Below, piece by piece: positions 36,963 to 49,950 of a stretch of DNA of 64,000 bases. The stretch is taken from the NCBI RefSeq assembly GCF_020921035.1, contig NC_063160.1, forward strand, positions 23,469,095 through 23,533,094. The letters are read 5' to 3'. The position numbers and the translations under genes were made by a program. The notes beneath the pieces are model-generated. The model saw only the letters and a list, made by a program, of their open reading frames with translations. It did no database searches and was not told the origin of the DNA. The DNA is from Rhodamnia argentea. Its lineage: Eukaryota; Streptophyta; Magnoliopsida; Myrtales; Myrtaceae. Every line of letters starts with the position of its first letter. Positions within the stretch are counted from its first letter, which is position 1.

Positions 36963-38799
36963 CAATCAAACCCGAGAAACTCTGCACCAATTCTAGCAAC
37001 TCTCAACACAAAATCGCAAGTTCCTCCTCTAACCCGCCCCTATAAACAAAAAGCAAGCAAATCCAAGTCTCAAGATCCGAAACACCAGGAGATCAGAATC
37101 AGAGCAACAATACTTCGATCAAACTTTCAAGAGATTGGAACCAGGAAAAAATAGGAAGAAACCCAATTCAGCTTTTATATATACACATCAATTCGTAAGG
37201 CGTTGAACCAGATGTATGCACTGACCGAACAAAGCGAAGACCGAAGACGAAGAGAGGCGGCTTCAGGCACACGGCTTTCACATGCAACAAAACAAACCGA
37301 CTCAAAAGCGAAGGAGATTGTTCAACGTAAGTAAGCTGCCTAAATAACTTGTCCAAGAATTCTTCAATTTTTTTTTTTTTTTTGGCGTTTTGGTTTGAAG
37401 TTTCCACGCTACCGTCCACATCCACAAGCCTCCAAAATTTGAAACCCATCATCCCCATCCCACGCACGGTTTGACTTGACCCTTAAATCAACGCGACCTC
37501 GTTATTAAAGGCCGTCACATGGGCCCGAACGAAGGAGAGTAAAAACAAGACGCACGACATGAAAACGAAAAGGTGCAAACAATTGGAATCGCAGGGACAT
37601 TGACCCCCAAGAAACACCAGCTAAAACATCTGCGGATGCGATCGACTAGAGAGGTCAATGCCACCGCAGACGAAGCATCGCGATCGAGCACGTACCTAAT
37701 TACAGCTGCGGAAGTTGCAGCGCCTCGAATTTCCGGAGAAGACAATGCGGGAAGCGCCGCGATTTGACAATGCGAAGTGGGAAGCTCGTCTTTGAGCTCG
37801 ATTTACATACGAACGAGATAAACGTGTCGGCCCGGTGGACGAAGCTTCGAACCAGCTCGTCGCGACTCTAATCAGATTTGACGTTAGCAGAGAGATCGCG
37901 ATTTGGCATCAACATTTGTTGACTTTTTCGTAAAACCCGCTTTGGATATTCTCGCCAGCCCCCCTCCTGCTTGGCATTTTCCATGTTTTTTCTTCCGTTT
38001 CCCTCGTATTACTCCATGGATTTACAATGTTTTTCACCAAATGTTCCCCCTTTGCTTTTACTTATGGTTTTCCGAAATACCCCCATGAAGAAATCTGTCG
38101 TTTAAAAGCATTGTCGAGTGTTAAGAGTGATAGTTTCTTGGATGGATAGGAGGGATCTGTTCTTGAACCCGGCAGAACCATCAATTCCTAAGATAGTTCT
38201 CGTTCTGCTCCGGAACGACCCACCATTTTTCATTTTTGTCTTGTGTAAAAGACTAATTTCTTTCGGATGTAAAAATGTTTACCAAATAGATTTCTGCTAA
38301 GCACTTCTAAAATAGAAATCTACCTATAAAAATGTTACCATGCATACCCTTAAAAGATCAATTTAACTCGAAAACCCAACCAGTCAGTCCAGGTCAGTTT
38401 GGCCCAATTTCCTAGACTGTATTGGACTTAATGCTCACCCATATCATGTTATGTGTTGTCAGTGCGTTAACAATGAGATCATTTTGATTGTTGCCTTGGA
38501 GTCCATCCTTGGCAAAGAACCTTTTTTGTTTTTTTAACAGTGACTTGACTTAGTTGTGCTTAAATAAGCCAATCGTTTTATGCACAAAGTTCACTTGGAA
38601 CCCAACGCATTATTTCATGTACTTCATAACACAATAAAATTTAGATCCGCATATACCATCAAACCATTCGGAATCTTCTTATGATGCGTGATTAATACTT
38701 CGAAAAATCAAAACAATCTTCATCCAAGTAAACACGAGACGAGCATCGCTCGTTAATAAGACCCATTTGACAAAAAGGTTTGTCATCTGTTGTAAAATA
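36963..38799. other. RGLG promoter/leader and spacer
   Basis: The first few hundred bases are the likely leader and promoter of the minus-strand RGLG gene. Nothing else is recognisable apart from a small palindromic patch (about 38250-38335) with 'tttaccaaatagatttctgc' facing 'agaaatctacc', a probable MITE relic. Confidence 0.45.
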
Positions 38800-39412
38800 A
38801 AAGACATGGAGCTTTATTGTCATTTTCAGCAATTGGCATTGCTCTCTTAAAGCGATGGTAATATTCTAATACATCGAGATGGCTGCACTAGTCCTTGAGA
38901 TTCACAATCAACAGGAGGAGCGCCACCAACTTTTCCATTCTTAAAGTGCACGAAACGGAAGGAAGGGCGGACGAAAGAACGAACCCATCGAAAAGCCGAC
39001 AATAATTGAAGATGGGTCGAAAGAGGCGTGGCTTTTTCAAAAGAGGCTTTTGCGCCTTTGGCATTGTGTCAAAAAAGCGACATGTGCAAAATATGATTAG
39101 GTACTTCCACTTTTTATTCTAAGAGGCTTTTGGACTTTTTGAGGAAAGCTTGCCGGTCCGGATAACTACCGGGGATTCTCGACCCTGCCAATGTTCGACA
39201 TGGGACGCCTTAACTGGACCCCGTGTCCAGGCTGCACCTGGCGATTGAAAATTCAAAAAAGCGAGGGCGGGGATGTTCTCGTTCCGAAATGAGTTCGAAG
39301 GCCAAGTGGGGCCGTGAGCCTGCTCGGGCCGAAGTTACATCGGGCTAGGCCTTGATCCGGAAGGAAAACAAGGACTAGTTCGCTCAAAAGTTCAAGCCAT
39401 GTCGTGAGTGAA
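38800..39412. repeat. Direct segmental duplication, copy 1
   Basis: Closely similar in order to 40670-41284. Shared phrases include 'ctcttaaagcgatg', 'catcgagatggc', 'acgaaacggaaggaagg', 'tgtcaaaaaagcgac', 'gaggcttttggactttttga' and 'gttcaagccatgt'. No coding capacity is recognised. Confidence 0.8.
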
Positions 39413-39423
39413 TCTTCAATCAA

Positions 39424-39870
39424 GGGAAAATCACCGGAAAAAAATCATAAATCCTTATGACTCATCAATCCTAAACTTTATTTTATCAATTGAGTCATAA
39501 ATTTTTTGTATTTATGTTAATTCGGTCTATTTGGCCAATTTTGATCGGTAATTGCTGACGTAGAACGATCAGCATTGACATAAACTATTTTTAATAATAT
39601 GTAAATATTTTTTTAAAAAAAATTAATGATTTATTCTTCTTCTTTTTCTTCTTCTTTTATTAGGGCCAGAAGGAGGCCGTCGGCCACCCACCAAGGCCCG
39701 GCGACCTCCGTTGGCTACTAGACAAGAACCTACAAGCCCTCGTTGGTTGCTGGGCAAGGCTCACGACCTGCGCCCCGATCTAAGCGAGTCTTGAGATATA
39801 AAGCCAAGGGGACTATGCACCAAGCCTATGTGGCATATTGACCAAAAAAAAAAAAAAGGCCTATGTCGCA
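39424..39870. mobile_element. Partial copy of the 7883-type long-TIR family
   Basis: Begins 'gggaaaatcaccgg', then 'caatcctaaactttatttta', 'ggtctatttggccaattttg' and 'gctgacgtagaacgatcagc', like the left arm of the elements at 7883 and 8634. A GC patch follows (about 39665-39790). No matching right arm is evident. Confidence 0.4.
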
Positions 39871-39989
39871 TACGTCAACTTGTCATGCCAACTTCTATGT
39901 CAAATGCTTCGCAATAAATAAATAAAATAGAAGGACTAGTTGTGCCGCTGCATGTGAGCCCAACTCATATATTTCGTTGCATGAGGACA

Positions 39990-40330
39990 CCAAGGGTCCG
40001 TTTGATAACATTTCTGTTCATAAATAGTTGTTTTCTATTTCTATTCTATATATGAGTTTTCGAGCAAAAAAAATCCTTCGGTAATCGCACAAAATTTCTA
40101 TTCTCGGAAAAAGAAAGAACATAAATGCATTCGTAACAACCCCAAAAATGTCTACTCCTTAATTTTTTTAATTATAAAAATGTCGTGGAGACTTAACAAT
40201 TCATGTTTGGATAAAACCATACTTTTTTAGATTTAACTGATCAAGATATTCTAAGATGGCCTAAAAAAATAGAATTACAAATGATCTTAAATGATGTCTC
40301 CTATAGAATCTTAGCGGAAGACAATTTAAG
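39990..40330. mobile_element. Possible 'tttgataacattt' MITE relic
   Basis: Starts 'agggtccgtttgataacatttc' and has the 'ctatttctattct' style of internal sequence seen in the arms of the element at 30728 and near 44640-44760. The ends are not resolvable, and only family resemblance supports this. Confidence 0.3.
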
Positions 40331-40560
40331 CAGGACAAATCCATTTTGACTACAGGATAGCCCGTCTGCTCTGTTAACAAAGATGCAAACGTGTAGGAGA
40401 GCAACAAGCTAAACTCAAACGCCAACAGGATTTATCTGGACAGCAGCAATCATATTCATTCTTCGTCACAATAGAAATTAACGGAGCAACAAACATGACT
40501 CTACCAGATCAATAAAGCTAACGTCAGTTACAGCAGCCGTTAATTCACACTTCTCTATAA

Positions 40561-40584
40561 GAAGATGAAGATGAAGATGAAGAT
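40561..40584. repeat. (GAAGAT)n microsatellite
   Basis: Four copies of a GAAGAT hexamer in a row. Confidence 0.85.
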
Positions 40585-40669
40585 GGAAATCTCGTTCGGA
40601 GATTCGCCCAGGCAAGGAAATAATTCCAAGTAACACGCGACGCGCTTTTGATAAAAGCATATTCGACAA

Positions 40670-41284
40670 AAGACAAAGAGCTTTAATGTCATTAGCACCT
40701 ATCATTGCCCTCTTAAAGCGATGAAATATTTTAATGCATCGAGATGGCCGCACCAGTCCTAGATTCTGAATCCGACGGGAGCGCCACCAGCTTTTTACAT
40801 TCTTAAACTTTACGAAACGGAAGGAAGGACGAACGAACGAACGAACGAGCCGGTCGAAAAGCCAGCAACAAATTAAGATGGATCGAAAAGGGGAGTGGAT
40901 TTTTTCAACGAAGCCTTTTTGCCTTAGCATTTTGTCAAAAAAGCGACGGCCAAAGTATGATTGGGGAAGGATCCGGGCAATGGCGGAGTGCGGGAAACTT
41001 GGGCGCCAAATCTATTGCTCTTTATTCTAGAGGCTTTTGGACTTTTTGAAGGAAAGCTTGCTGGTCCGGATAACCAAGGGGATTCTCCGTGTCCAGGTTG
41101 CATCTGGCAACTTTGGAAATTCTAGAAAAAGTGAGGGTGAGGATCCTTTTCGCTCCGAAATGAGTTTTGAAGGCCAAGCTGGGCCATGAGCCAGCTTGGG
41201 CCGAAGTCACATCAGGCCGGGCCATGATCCGAAACAAAAGCAAGGACGGTTCGGTCACGAGTTCAAGCCATGTGGTGGGTGAAC
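40670..41284. repeat. Direct segmental duplication, copy 2
   Basis: Second copy of the segment at 38800-39412, about 1.87 kb away in the same orientation. It carries an extra stretch (about 40955-41010) relative to copy 1 and an expanded 'gaacgaacgaacgaac' run near 40830. Confidence 0.8.
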
Positions 41285-42877
41285 CTTTTAACCAATTTGT
41301 GCCGTGGATAGTCGCTATCTCATGTGAAGATACTTCCCGACTTTCTGGCTCACCGATTGAGATGAAATGACGAGGCGTGCGCCTATTGGTAAGGGAGATA
41401 TGGCTCAAACCAAGCATTCCTTAACCCCATGCCACCGACGATATTTGGGACAGCTGTGGCAAGTGGCGATGGTGAGGGGGGGGGCGGCGATCTAATTCCT
41501 CTCAATTCTTGGAAAGAGCGATGAATCGGAAAAAAATGCAATACATGAAGTCTCGCATCGTCCTCGCCATTTTATCTTCTCCACCCAAACCTCACTCCAC
41601 ACGATCGGAATCGAATTGCTTGTTGCTAAATATCACGGGGCTCTCTCTCTCTCACCGAAAGCTCTCCTTCGTGATGGTGAGCCGAAGCGATCACCTAGAA
41701 GAGCCGGAGGATGAGTAATTGTCCATAATCTAATCAACCTCCATTAGCCTGTCGGTCGCAAGAGGTCGACTGATCTTGGCGTGGTGGCAAGGTGCCAAAC
41801 CCTAAGCTTGTTTCGGGCTATGTAGCACGAACGGGACACAAGACACGATATGCCGACACGTAATTTTTTAAAAAATAGAGAATTTCGACACGTTGGGATA
41901 CGTCGTATATTAAATATATATTTTTTTATATATACGTAATAAATTATTATTCTTACGATTCCAAATATTATGATTCATAAAATATCAATCTCGAATGGAA
42001 TCAACAAGGTAGAGAATTGGATGGTCCCAACAACAATAACATAAAAAATTATTTTCTTATTTTTTTTATTTTGGTCTGGTTCACGTAGAAAATTATTTCA
42101 TCGAATATCAATTGATCGTTATTTTTTATGGAAATAGAAAAATTTAAAGAGCGATGGCAAATCAGAGAAAAAATATATTTCTCAAGAGATAATACTGCAA
42201 GAGGGAATAAGAAAAAATTGAAAAAGGGGGAGTAGCACAGGAAGAAAATATTATTTTTATCACCTGCTTTCTTAGGGGTCTCAATAGTCGTTTCGCCTGT
42301 CAATCGTAAATTAAAGCTATCATCATCCCCTCTCTCTCTACTTTCTTAGGCCAAATGTTTCCTCCATTGACGAACCTTTCTCGTGTCTCCCTCTCTTTCT
42401 GTTTCAGTTTCCATAGGAAGAGCTCTATTTTCATCTAGCTTCCTTGTCCATCTTCATCTAATGAGCTACTACCCATTATTCTTTGAAGAAGGCGAGGCGA
42501 GCGAGGATGCGAGCTGAGGCGAGGCCAGCGGCCACAAGCCATTGAGGGGCCTGATCTTCTAATTCGAGGTGGCCTTTTCTCTTCCCTCAGAAACGAAGGC
42601 CGCTGAGCTGCGAGGAGTCGATGGGAGGCGAACGGACTCGCGAGTCCCTCCGGTGTCCGGTCGGTTGACCGTGTGTCGGAGCTCGGACACGCAACGCATG
42701 TCCGAGCTTTGTCCGGGGAGTATCGGACACCGACGCATGTCCGACACTCGAAAATCTACTCGAGGAGAGTGTCCGTGCTACATAGGTTTCAGGTGAAGAC
42801 TCTCCCTTGTGACCTAGGGGCGATGCCACTCCTTGCAAACCCCGAGTGAAAAGCCCCTCCCCTGGTGCAATCTCTCC
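41285..42877. other. Spacer, no gene seen
   Basis: AT-rich DNA, then a GC-rich patch (42480-42870) with repeated 'gtgtccg' and 'gtccgagct' words. No protein motif is found in any frame. Confidence 0.45.
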
Positions 42878-43310
42878 GGACCTGTTTGGTTCAAGATTGC
42901 AAATGAGCATTGGGGCTCTAAAGTCCTTTGGTCAAATGCAAATGGTGTTTGGTTCATTTTTTGACTCACTTTGGAAAAATGCAATTGCATCTCAAATGCT
43001 CTCCAAAGTCCCTTAGCCCAAAGTACCTCCAAAAGGTTCTTTGGGCTAAGAGACTTTGGCGAAATGCAACTAATTTTTTTTATTATTTTAATTTTTTCAC
43101 CTTTGCTTGCCGCCGCCGCTCTTTAAAAAAATATATATATTTTACAAAGTTCATTTTTCACCAAACAATATTTTCGTCAAAGTTACTTTTTAAATGTGTT
43201 TTTAAAATACATTTTACCAAACACTACTTGCATTTTGAAAAAGGCCTTTAGCCCAAAGGTATTTGCATTTTTTCAAAGTCCCTTGATCAAATGCTAAACC
43301 AAACAGGGCT
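42878..43310. mobile_element. TIR element, copy C (compact member)
   Basis: The left end is GGACCTGTTTGGTTCAAGAT. The right end (minus strand) is AGCCCTGTTTGGTTTAGCAT. The arms match copies A and B closely, for example 'gcaattgcatctcaaatgct' and 'aaaatacattttaccaaaca'. The core is only a short 'cttgccgccgccgctc' tract, so the element is 433 bp against about 800 bp for A and B. Confidence 0.78.
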
Positions 43311-46190
43311 TCTGTCTCTCTCGTGTTGATTTTCTTTCTTTTAGAAAATAAATGCGGCCCATTGTTTCATTTGTTCAAATTTAGGCTCTTTTAGCTTTTT
43401 TCTGTTTTATTGGTGAAATCCTCGAGTGTTTGACACGGAACTTTTAGTCGTTGTTGTCGACAATGGAATTTTTTTTTCTTACCGGCTAATTATTTCGGAC
43501 GATATGAACGATTAATTTCGAAAAAATGTTTTCCAGATCATTCATCTTTCGTAAAATAGACGCAGCCTTAATTTCTCCATCTACTATTGTACGTTATACA
43601 AGTGGCCACGTCCTTTTTCATATTGGAAATTGGTACATAATTTGTTTGATTTAATATAGACTGGTAAATCGGGAATGGACCCAGCAAGTCCGGTTCGGTC
43701 CGATGATGCCTAATATTAAACACTCGACAAGAATATTCAACATATCAAATTGTAAATCAGCTCTAATGTAACCAACAACCAGATATAATTGATCATTAAT
43801 ATTATTTCTTTTTGGGCCGACATGAGTTCAGATTCTTTCTTTAAATAGAAGCAGCGTTAATTTTATCCCAGGCGAAAGGCCGTGGTCTCCCCGCTTCCCC
43901 ACACCGCAAAAGAAGAACAGGCGAACGAAACGCCACGCTGCCCACGACCAACCCACATGTGGCACAAGAGCAAATCCCGGTGCCCCACCCCCGCTCTAAG
44001 CCCACTCTCCCATTCCGACGTGCGCAACACTCGCGCATTGATTGGTCAGATCAGCACCTAAAAGCCAAGAATCCCCGAACTCTGCGCCACACGCGCTCGC
44101 TTTGGCCTCTCTCCTCTATCCGAGCGAGATCCATTTCCAATATCATCCTTACAAAAAAGAAGAAGGGAAAAACAAAACGAAGAAAGACGATCCCCGTACT
44201 ATGGAAAGACGTTATTGACCTCGGTGAAATGGCTAGTTGCCGCATTAGCCGGTGGGCCTTTGCGGAAAATCGCTTTACCCCGTCCCCCGGGTCCCACCAA
44301 ATCTCTTGACTTTCCCGATTGGTCCCCGACAGATAATTAAGAAACAAATCTTGTTCCAAGAGCGACAGTGGGACCGATAATTACCAGAAGCGGGTACGAA
44401 GTTGCCGGATGTGGCAACATTTTTGCAAATCAAAATATATTTCTTTTATAATAATACGAATTATATTACTCACGGACGGTGAAAATTTTTATTGATTATC
44501 TCCGATGAATATAATGTGTCAGAAAGAAAATAGGACTAGAGATTTCTATTTTATGTGAAATACTGAAAAACAAAAAATACACATCTTATCGAGACTTATT
44601 TTCGGTGCCAAACTATTTATGCCGATAATGATTATTATTCTGTTTCTCTATTTCTGTTCCAAACCCTTTTATGGAACATGTTTGAAACATAAATCTATTT
44701 GGTAACGCAATTTCATTTTTGTTTGGAATAGAAACGAGAAGTGCTCTAATTACGTCTCGAATTTGAGCCTGAAACAAAAATCTGAATTGAGGAAATAAAA
44801 GACGTATTTATTGGCGTTCTCCATAGAAATCCTATTTCTTGTTCATACAATCCAAGATTGAGGTTTTTGCATGTGAGAATCTGGTTGGAAATTTGTGATA
44901 TAGTCGGATGTGGCATATATTTGCAAAGTGTATATTGGCCTTGAAGATTGACTTTGGGTCAGAAAACGAGAAAGAATAAGAAATATACGGGTCAGAGAAA
45001 GGGTAAGAAATATTCTTTCCTAGTTTGTCTGGAAGTCACGTTTTTTATTTTTTATTTTTTGTCTGGTCCCAGGAAGTCACGTTGAAGAATTAGAGTTGTC
45101 TTTAAGCCCCGGTTTACGTCGAGTGCTTCATGAGGTTTTCTTCGTGGATTTTATTCGTGAAATTGAGATATTATTTCACGAGAAATTATGGAGCTAAACA
45201 CACGTAAATTATTTGATTATAATTGGAGTTAGAAACATTAAGAGTGTTTGAGTAACTTAAGTCTAATTTGTAATCTCCACGTATCGCTTAATCTATAGTT
45301 GAATTCGTTCATGCTTTTCACGTGAATATGAGTCTCTACGATTGAATTATGTAAATCTGGTGTCCCTTTTTGTTTTGTTCTATCTATTTGTTATTTAATT
45401 ATTTACTTTCGCACAACAAGAAGTTGAAATTTTTAGCTTCTCTGTTTCTAGAACATAAATAAGCAATAAGAATTTTTCTCATTGTTCATCCCTCTCTTTC
45501 GCGTCCTCGGTGGCGGGTTCGTTGGCCTACCGTCCGCAAATCGCCAAAAACCTTAAAAATTTTATGCTGTTATGAAATGAATTTATATATTGGATAACAA
45601 AAATGTTGTGTTGCAATTATTTACTCACAAACTCGTCCTAAAATTGATCGGAAACTGATTTTAGAAATAAAATAATTATCATTCGCATCTCAGTATTTTA
45701 AAATAATTATTTAAATGAAGTATCCGTACATTAGTAATTATATAATTTTTAATTAATTATACTCTTGTCAAGTGCTTCCGAGATATTATTTAATAAAATA
45801 ATCAACAGATGCAATTATTAAAACAAAATTTTAATGATTTTTTAGAATTTGAGATGATTTTTGGGGTTTCAAATTTACGAGATAGTAACGAGTGAAGAAC
45901 GGTGTCTCCTTTCCGACATTCTTTATTCTTTTCAACATTATCAATTCTTAAAAAGTCAAAAGGCATTGACTCGTGTCCTGCTAGCGTGAGCTCGACCACA
46001 TCTGATTTCTCATGCACACGCCCAACTTGCTTACTTAAATGGATGACAGGACAGCCCCAGCACCGAAAACTTGGCTCGGGAGCTGCGTCCATCGCCGTCG
46101 CCGCAAGGCCAAATCCACCCACCTGTTTTTCGACCAAAAAAAAAAAAAAAAAAAATCCACCCACCTGTCTCTCGCTCTCCGACCTCCGTC
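43311..46190. other. Long AT-rich spacer, no gene seen
   Basis: No gene supported. Open frames at 43841-44359 overlap on both strands without motifs. Around 44600-44850 there is 'ttggtaacgcaatttc' style sequence that may be another MITE relic. Confidence 0.5.
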
Positions 46191-46262
46191 AAAATCGTGT
46201 CTTTTGGCTTAGGGTTTATTGCTCCGGAGGATTTCGTCGCGGTTCGGTTCGGTTCAGTTCAA

Positions 46263-49200
46263 ATGAAGAGCAAGGGCGAATTGGTGGCTAATGCAATGGC
46301 CGTGAAGTACGTTTTGATCGGAACGATTGCGGTTCTGGGGCTGGTGTGTTTGTACTACGGGTCGTCTGTCGCTCCGGGTCTCTCGAGATCCGACGCAGAT
46401 GGTCTCGGGTCCGAAGGGGTCGACCCTGTTCTCGGCGGGTTCGTGCCCCATCACGACTTGGATGATCTGTTCGCCAACCGTGAGCGCCAGCCTGATGTTC
46501 CCGGGAGCATTCCCGTAAGCTGTGCTCGAAGTTTAATTGTTTTCAGTTATGAAAGTCGGTTTATTGCGACTTCTGGAGTTCGATTCCGTTTAACTTGGCA
46601 TTTTCGTAATTTTTGGCCGGTTTTATTGGCATTGTCCTTAGGAGCATTCGCGAAAGTTGTACTTGAAGTTTAGTTGTTTGCTGTGGTGAAAAGCTGTTTA
46701 TTGCGACTTCTGGAGTTCGATTCCGTTTAACTTCTCATTTTCCTATTTTTTGGCCGGTTTTATTGCATTGTCCTGTGCCACGAGTGTACAAGTCTCACCG
46801 ATCAGAGTGTGGAGATTTCAAAATCACTAAAATGATAAATGACTGGCTTGCTGCTTCGAGTTTGGAAATGCAATTGCTGCATCAAAAAGGACAACCCTTT
46901 TTTCAATATTCTTTTCCTGCTAATATCGGATTTTGATACTTTTAGTGTCTGCGAACAAACAATGGTCTTGTCATTTGCAAGTCTGCCAGGATGTGGGTTA
47001 TGTTTAGATCATTGCTTGCATTCTCGAGCGCATCTTTTCCAACCTCTTTCGATCATTTCGTGAATGTGGTTGTATCGACAGATGATAGAATTTGCCTATT
47101 TATTGCTTTGAATTCCCTGCAGTTTGATGGTCGGCTTTGTCGATTGTGCTTTTGATTGATCTTTATGATCTCCTTATGTAGCTCTTCTCACCTGGATCAT
47201 TCCTTCTTTTGGTCCATTTAGGTATGTGATGTGAAATTCTCGGAATTAATACCTTGTTTGGATAGAAACCTTATATACCAAATGAAATTGAAGCCCAACT
47301 TGACTTTGATGGAGCACTACGAACGGCATTGTCCACCACCTGAGCGCCGTTACAACTGCTTGATTCCTCCACCAGTTGGCTATAAGGTTCGTTTCTTTTG
47401 CCGCCTTTTGTACAGCAGTCAAATTTAGGTTGGCGTCAGTTGGATCTGATGTTAATACTTATTTCTAGAATATCAGATACCTATCAGGTGGCCAGCAAGC
47501 AGGGATGAAGTGTGGAGAGCAAACATACCACACACACATCTTGCACAGGAGAAATCCGATCAGCATTGGATGGTTGTGAATGGCAACAAGATAAATTTCC
47601 CTGGTGGTGGAACCCATTTTCATGATGGGGCCGACAAGTACATCATGGCAGTGGCTAAGGTACGATCTAGTTGCTTTATCATCTGTTGACCCTTGGCGGG
47701 AAAAAGACAGAAGCTTTTCTTTCCTATGTACAAATTATTCCTTTGGAGGGGGTGGGGGCATCGTTTGATTTACTGTGCATTTTTTATTTAGCTGCAATCA
47801 TTAAAGCCATAACTCATTATGTGCTTTTTGTGGGCTTTACTTATGAAACTTCAGATGCTAAAGTTTCCTGGGGATAAGCTCCACAATGGGGGAAGTATCA
47901 GGAACGTCCTTGATGTTGGGTGTGGTGTCGCAAGTTTTGGTGCTTACCTTCTTCCTCTTGATATTATAGCCATGTCCCTTGCACCTAATGATGTGCATGA
48001 GAACCAAATACAATTCGCATTGGAGAGGGGGATTCCTTCTACTCTAGGTGTATTGGGGACCAAAAGACTTCCTTATCCGAGTAGGTCTTTTGAACTGGCT
48101 CATTGTTCAAGATGTAGGATAGATTGGCTCCAAAGAGATGGCATTCTATTATTAGAACTTGACAGACTACTAAGACCAGGAGGATATTTTGTGTACTCCT
48201 CTCCTGAAGCCTATGCACACGATCCGGAGAACCGAAAGATTTGGAACTCCATGCATGATCTTCTTAGAAGAATGTGTTGGAGAGTTGTAGCTAAGAAAGA
48301 CCAAACTGTTATATGGGCAAAACCAATGAGTAATAGTTGCTACTTGAAGAGAGATCAAGGAACAAAACCCCCTTTGTGCAGCTCTGATGATGATCCAGAT
48401 GCAAGTTGGAATGTGCTCATGAAGGCATGCATCTCCCCTTACTCGGCAAGTGAGTGCTTTGACAATATATTTAGTGCTGAAAACGTATGTACTTGTTACT
48501 GATGTATGATTTGTTTATTCGTTTACCGCTAATTTAATTACCTGCCCTTATTCCCAAATCACTCTGGGACTTGACAACTCTGTCATTGCAGATTATCACA
48601 GTAGGCATTAATTGTCTTTCTAAAATAGTAATTGCATTTAGACCAAATGAAAAAGAAGTAGGAATAATAATAGTTACTGCATCTGTCTGGTAAACATAAG
48701 TGATTGAATGGTGAGGACAGATTATAGAGTCCCCTTAGTCTGCCCTCACCTTGATTGCTTATGGTGATGATAATCACAATTTTTTGGTTGGGTGGCAAAA
48801 AGACTTCATCGAAGGGACATAATTCGAGATCCATGCTGATAAATTTACTTCTGTCAATTGCTTTTCGGGGAACACGTGTTTCTCCCTCGATATTGAGTAA
48901 AATTTTGGCGGTGTGAGTAAAATTAATTTTCATTATCCTACTTATACTTTTGAGAAGGGATGCACCGGGAAAGATGGAGTGGATTGGTTCCTTGGCCTCG
49001 GAGGCTTACTGCACCACCTCCTCGCCTGGAAGAAATTGGTGTCATTCCTGCAGAGTTTCAAGAGGATACTGTAAGTGCACGCATGCTGTGATGATCAATG
49101 TGTCACTACATTCAGGATTTAGCTCGTATCATTGCGATAAAAAATTTCATAATCTTTTATGCAGAATGTATGGCGTTCTAGAGTTGATGAGTACTGGAAG

Positions 49201-49950
49201 CAGATGAGAGCTATCTTACATAAGAACTCAATCAGAAATGTTATGGACATGAACTCTAACCTTGGGGGGTTTGCAGCTGCGCTAAACGACAAAGATGTTT
49301 GGGTTATGAATGTAGCTTCTGTTCATGCCTCTGCCAAATTGAAGATTATCTATGACCGAGGCTTAATTGGAACTGTTCATGATTGGTATTGATCCTGCCT
49401 ATTATCATTTTAGGTTATTGATTCTTTTTCATACATGATCCGTGCAAAGTATTTCCTGTTACCAATCAACATATACTGTTGTTGATCTTATTGATGACGT
49501 AGATATTTGACAGCCGCTGAGTATGATGCGGATATGGCAGGGATAACAAAGAATTTGACATTCTCTGTTCTGTTTCTCATTCTCAGCTCTTAGTATGAAT
49601 ATCATTCACGTATAATTTTTTTGTCCTTTGTCAGGTGTGAAGCATTTTCAACGTATCCCCGTACATATGATCTTCTTCATGCCTGGGAAGTTTTTTCGGA
49701 GATTGACGAGCGTAATTGTGGGATAGAGGATCTATTGATTGAAATGGACCGGATTTTAAGGCCGGAGGGCTATGTAATCATAAGAGATAAGTCTTCTGTA
49801 ATAAATTACATCAGGAGATATCTTCTTGCCTTTAGGTGGGATGGCTGGTCATCGGAAGTTGAACCTAGGGTGGATTCTCTCTCCTCTTCCGAAGAAAGAG
49901 TTCTTATCGTGAGAAAGAAGTTGTGGACTGAAGGGGTCAACACATTGTGA
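46263..49950 (+). CDS. PMT9: Probable Golgi methyltransferase PMT9-like (DUF248)
   Basis: Seven exons keep frame: 46263-46514, 47222-47386, 47477-47659, 47855-48449, 48958-49070, 49165-49385, 49635-49950 (614 aa). A type II membrane protein: a short cytosolic tail, then one helix (about residues 14-34, VKYVLIGTIAVLGLVCLYYG), then the lumenal domain. The plant-only Methyltransf_29 (DUF248) fold shows HCPPPERRYNCL, YKIPIRWPASRDEVW, FPGGGTHFHDGADKYI, the SAM motif NVLDVGCGVASFGAYL (217-232), and a second pseudo-domain with NVMDMNSNLGGFAAAL. Family members such as QUA2 are linked to pectin methylation. The reaction of PMT9 is unproven. Length and motif order match Arabidopsis PMT9 as I remember it. 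The first intron starts with a duplication of its own splice donor (see 46503-46774). Confidence 0.95.
46503..46774 (+). repeat. Tandem duplication across the PMT9 exon 1 donor
   Basis: Two adjacent units of about 135 bp: 46503-46639 and 46640-46774. Each opens with '(g/a)ggagcattc' and ends 'ttggccggttttattg…cattgtcct'. Unit 1 contains the last 12 bases of exon 1 and the donor GTAAGC. In unit 2 the equivalent bases read GAAAGT. Confidence 0.85.

Noticed and set aside
43959-44309. 116-codon plus-strand frame and 102-codon minus-strand frame
   Set aside because: Mutually overlapping, no motif, no splice context.
46071-46673. 200-codon frame opening with a poly-Lys run
   Set aside because: Reads through the PMT9 leader, continues out of the true frame start and into intron 1. 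The ATG at 46263 gives the family N-terminus.
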